From contig JBFWQW010000086.1 in NCBI GenBank assembly GCA_050249235.1, positions 1 through 12,463 on the forward strand: a stretch of 12,463 bases of DNA. Reading direction: 5' to 3'. Shown here piece by piece: positions 11,458 to 12,463 of the stretch. A model generated the notes under the pieces. The model had not been told where the DNA came from and did not search any database. It was given only the letters and a program-made list of their open reading frames with translations. The position numbers were made by a program, and so were the translations under genes. The stretch's first letter is position 1; the number at the start of each line of letters is the position of its first letter. This DNA is from JAEKLB01 sp050249235 (GTDB lineage: Bacteria; Actinomycetota; Acidimicrobiia; Acidimicrobiales; CADCSY01).

Positions 11458-12463
11458 ATGCCCGCCGCCGAGGAACTCATCACCGACGCTCTACCGTCCG
11501 CTGAGGAGCCCACTCGTCGCCGCGTCGCGTACTTGCTCGGGGCCGGAGCTACTCAGGGTGCCATCGGGCATGCAGGCGGCGAAACCAACCAGCTGATGAG
11601 TGGACTCGCTACGGATCTCGCTCGGCGTCTGCGTGTTCTCGTCGATACGGAGTACGCCTCCGATCCGAGCTTGCTCCGGCTCGTAAACAGCATCGTTGAC
11701 GATCAGGCGGACTTCGAGCAGCTGATCACGTTCTTCGAAGACGCTCCCGCGGCCAACCTACGGTCGTTTGGGCACAGCCTCCGCCAGGTGTTCTCGGAGG
11801 TGCTCCGGGTGAAGCTCCTAGAGATCCACGACGAGATCGACGGACGGGTTACCGAGCTCTTCGCAGCACTTATCGACATGCACCTCGTCGACGGGAACCC
11901 GGAGATCCTGGCAGGGCTCCTGTCGCTCAACTACGACACATTCGTCGAGCGCGCGATCGTGGAGCATCTCGGAAGTCCGGTCGACTACGGCATCTCTGCG
12001 TCTGAACCGACCGCGGCGTCCATCCGTCTTCTCAAGCTTCATGGATCCTTTGGTTGGAGCGACAGCTGGCCCATCGAGTTCACGCTCGACCACACCGGAA
12101 CGAACTGGATCCCGCCCGGGATCCGCAAGGTCAAGGATCGCTACCCGTTCAACACACTCTGGGGGCTAGCTCGCGATGTCCTCGACTGTGATGTGTTGCG
12201 AATCATCGGGTGCAATCTGGGCCCGAACGACTGGGACCTCATCTCGCTGATCTTCGGGTCCAAGTTCGCTCACCGATCCAGACCCCCGATGGAGATCGAA
12301 GTCATTGGATCGATCGAGACGGCGATGGGCATTGCTCAACGGCTTCCGTACTTCTACGTCAAGTCGGTCTTCGAACTACCTGACGTTGGTGCGCGAATGC
12401 TGACCGAGCTCCTCGGCAGGGAGGCCGACTACGGGTCATTGACCACGGACGAGCGTCAGGCAG
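11458..12463 (+). CDS. SIR2-like (SIR2_2-type) domain protein, 3'-truncated by the window edge
   Basis: 335 residues are visible from ATG 11458 to the window end, with no stop. The start is the first ATG in frame; the ribosome site is weak. Motifs in order match the SIR2-like fold: VAYLLGAGAT (23-32), the nucleotide-binding Gly loop; SLNYDTF (156-162) with Asn158; KLHGSFGW (193-200) with His195; WIPPG near 217-221; and IIGCNLGPNDWDL (249-261), the late NAD-pocket signature. Asn158 and His195 correspond to the catalytic pair used by SIR2 NADases. SIR2-like proteins are NAD+-consuming effectors in Thoeris, DSR, SIR2-HerA, prokaryotic Argonaute and related anti-phage systems. Any further domain lies beyond the window. 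Codon use (gct, cta, gaa, gtt, caa) is less G+C-biased than in all neighbours, suggesting transfer. Confidence 0.85.
   Translation, partial: MPAAEELITDALPSAEEPTRRRVAYLLGAGATQGAIGHAGGETNQLMSGLATDLARRLRVLVDTEYASDPSLLRLVNSIVDDQADFEQLITFFEDAPAANLRSFGHSLRQVFSEVLRVKLLEIHDEIDGRVTELFAALIDMHLVDGNPEILAGLLSLNYDTFVERAIVEHLGSPVDYGISASEPTAASIRLLKLHGSFGWSDSWPIEFTLDHTGTNWIPPGIRKVKDRYPFNTLWGLARDVLDCDVLRIIGCNLGPNDWDLISLIFGSKFAHRSRPPMEIEVIGSIETAMGIAQRLPYFYVKSVFELPDVGARMLTELLGREADYGSLTTDERQA

Noticed and set aside
1..12463. CRISPR array or insertion-sequence ends
   Set aside because: No regularly spaced repeats, and no transposase or terminal inverted repeats of IS type were found by eye.

Overview
High-GC bacterial chromosome segment. 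The extreme G+C third-position bias, ATGA start/stop overlaps, GTG starts, peptide-binding lipoprotein and low-complexity Ala/Glu/Arg-rich membrane proteins suggest an actinobacterium, possibly Acidimicrobiia-like. This is an inference from style and protein families; no rRNA or marker gene is present. The last gene, from 11458, uses visibly more A/T-ending codons and looks recently acquired.

Layout. (1) 1-1572 (+): a tight operon of a 5'-truncated Coq4-like protein, a small alpha/beta-barrel monooxygenase-like protein and a pyridoxamine-phosphate-oxidase-fold protein, closed by a strong hairpin at 1575-1608. (2) 1621-3189 (-): an orphan peptide/nickel-type ABC substrate-binding lipoprotein, then a gene-free stretch of about 540 bp and a divergent lipoprotein (3733-4575, +) with a duplicated internal module. 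(3) 4931-5305 (+): a single-domain cupin. (4) 5645-6154 (+): a membrane-anchored protein with an acidic linker and two NHGAxVSxxAR motifs, behind a hairpin-rich leader. It converges on a membrane-anchored FemAB/CelD-type acetyltransferase (6179-7387, -). (5) 7617-7997 (+): a small coiled-coil membrane protein with a hairpin terminator. (6) 8076-11057: a decaying stretch. A frameshifted copy of an NTF2/SnoaL-like gene (8076-8345) lies about 2.6 kb from its intact paralogue (10668-11057). Between them are a GAF-SpoIIE (RsbU-type) phosphatase (8373-9548, -), a truncated and frameshifted amidohydrolase pseudogene (9714-10259, +) and a small zinc-ribbon protein (10137-10499, -). (7) 11058-11457: a gene-free junction holding a 3'-tRNA-like segment on the minus strand (11066-11088) without a tRNA body, as expected for the distal att copy of a tRNA-integrated element. 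(8) 11458-12463 (+): the start of a SIR2-like (SIR2_2 type) protein that runs off the window.

How it fits together. The left 8 kb looks like ordinary chromosome: redox or cofactor enzymes, transport, envelope proteins and stress signalling. The most notable feature is the right edge. An att-like tRNA remnant, oriented so that the element should lie to its right, is followed by a compositionally distinct SIR2-like gene, a family widely used as the NAD+-depleting effector of anti-phage systems. The window probably stops just inside a genomic or defence island whose partner genes, integrase and intact tRNA lie beyond base 12463.
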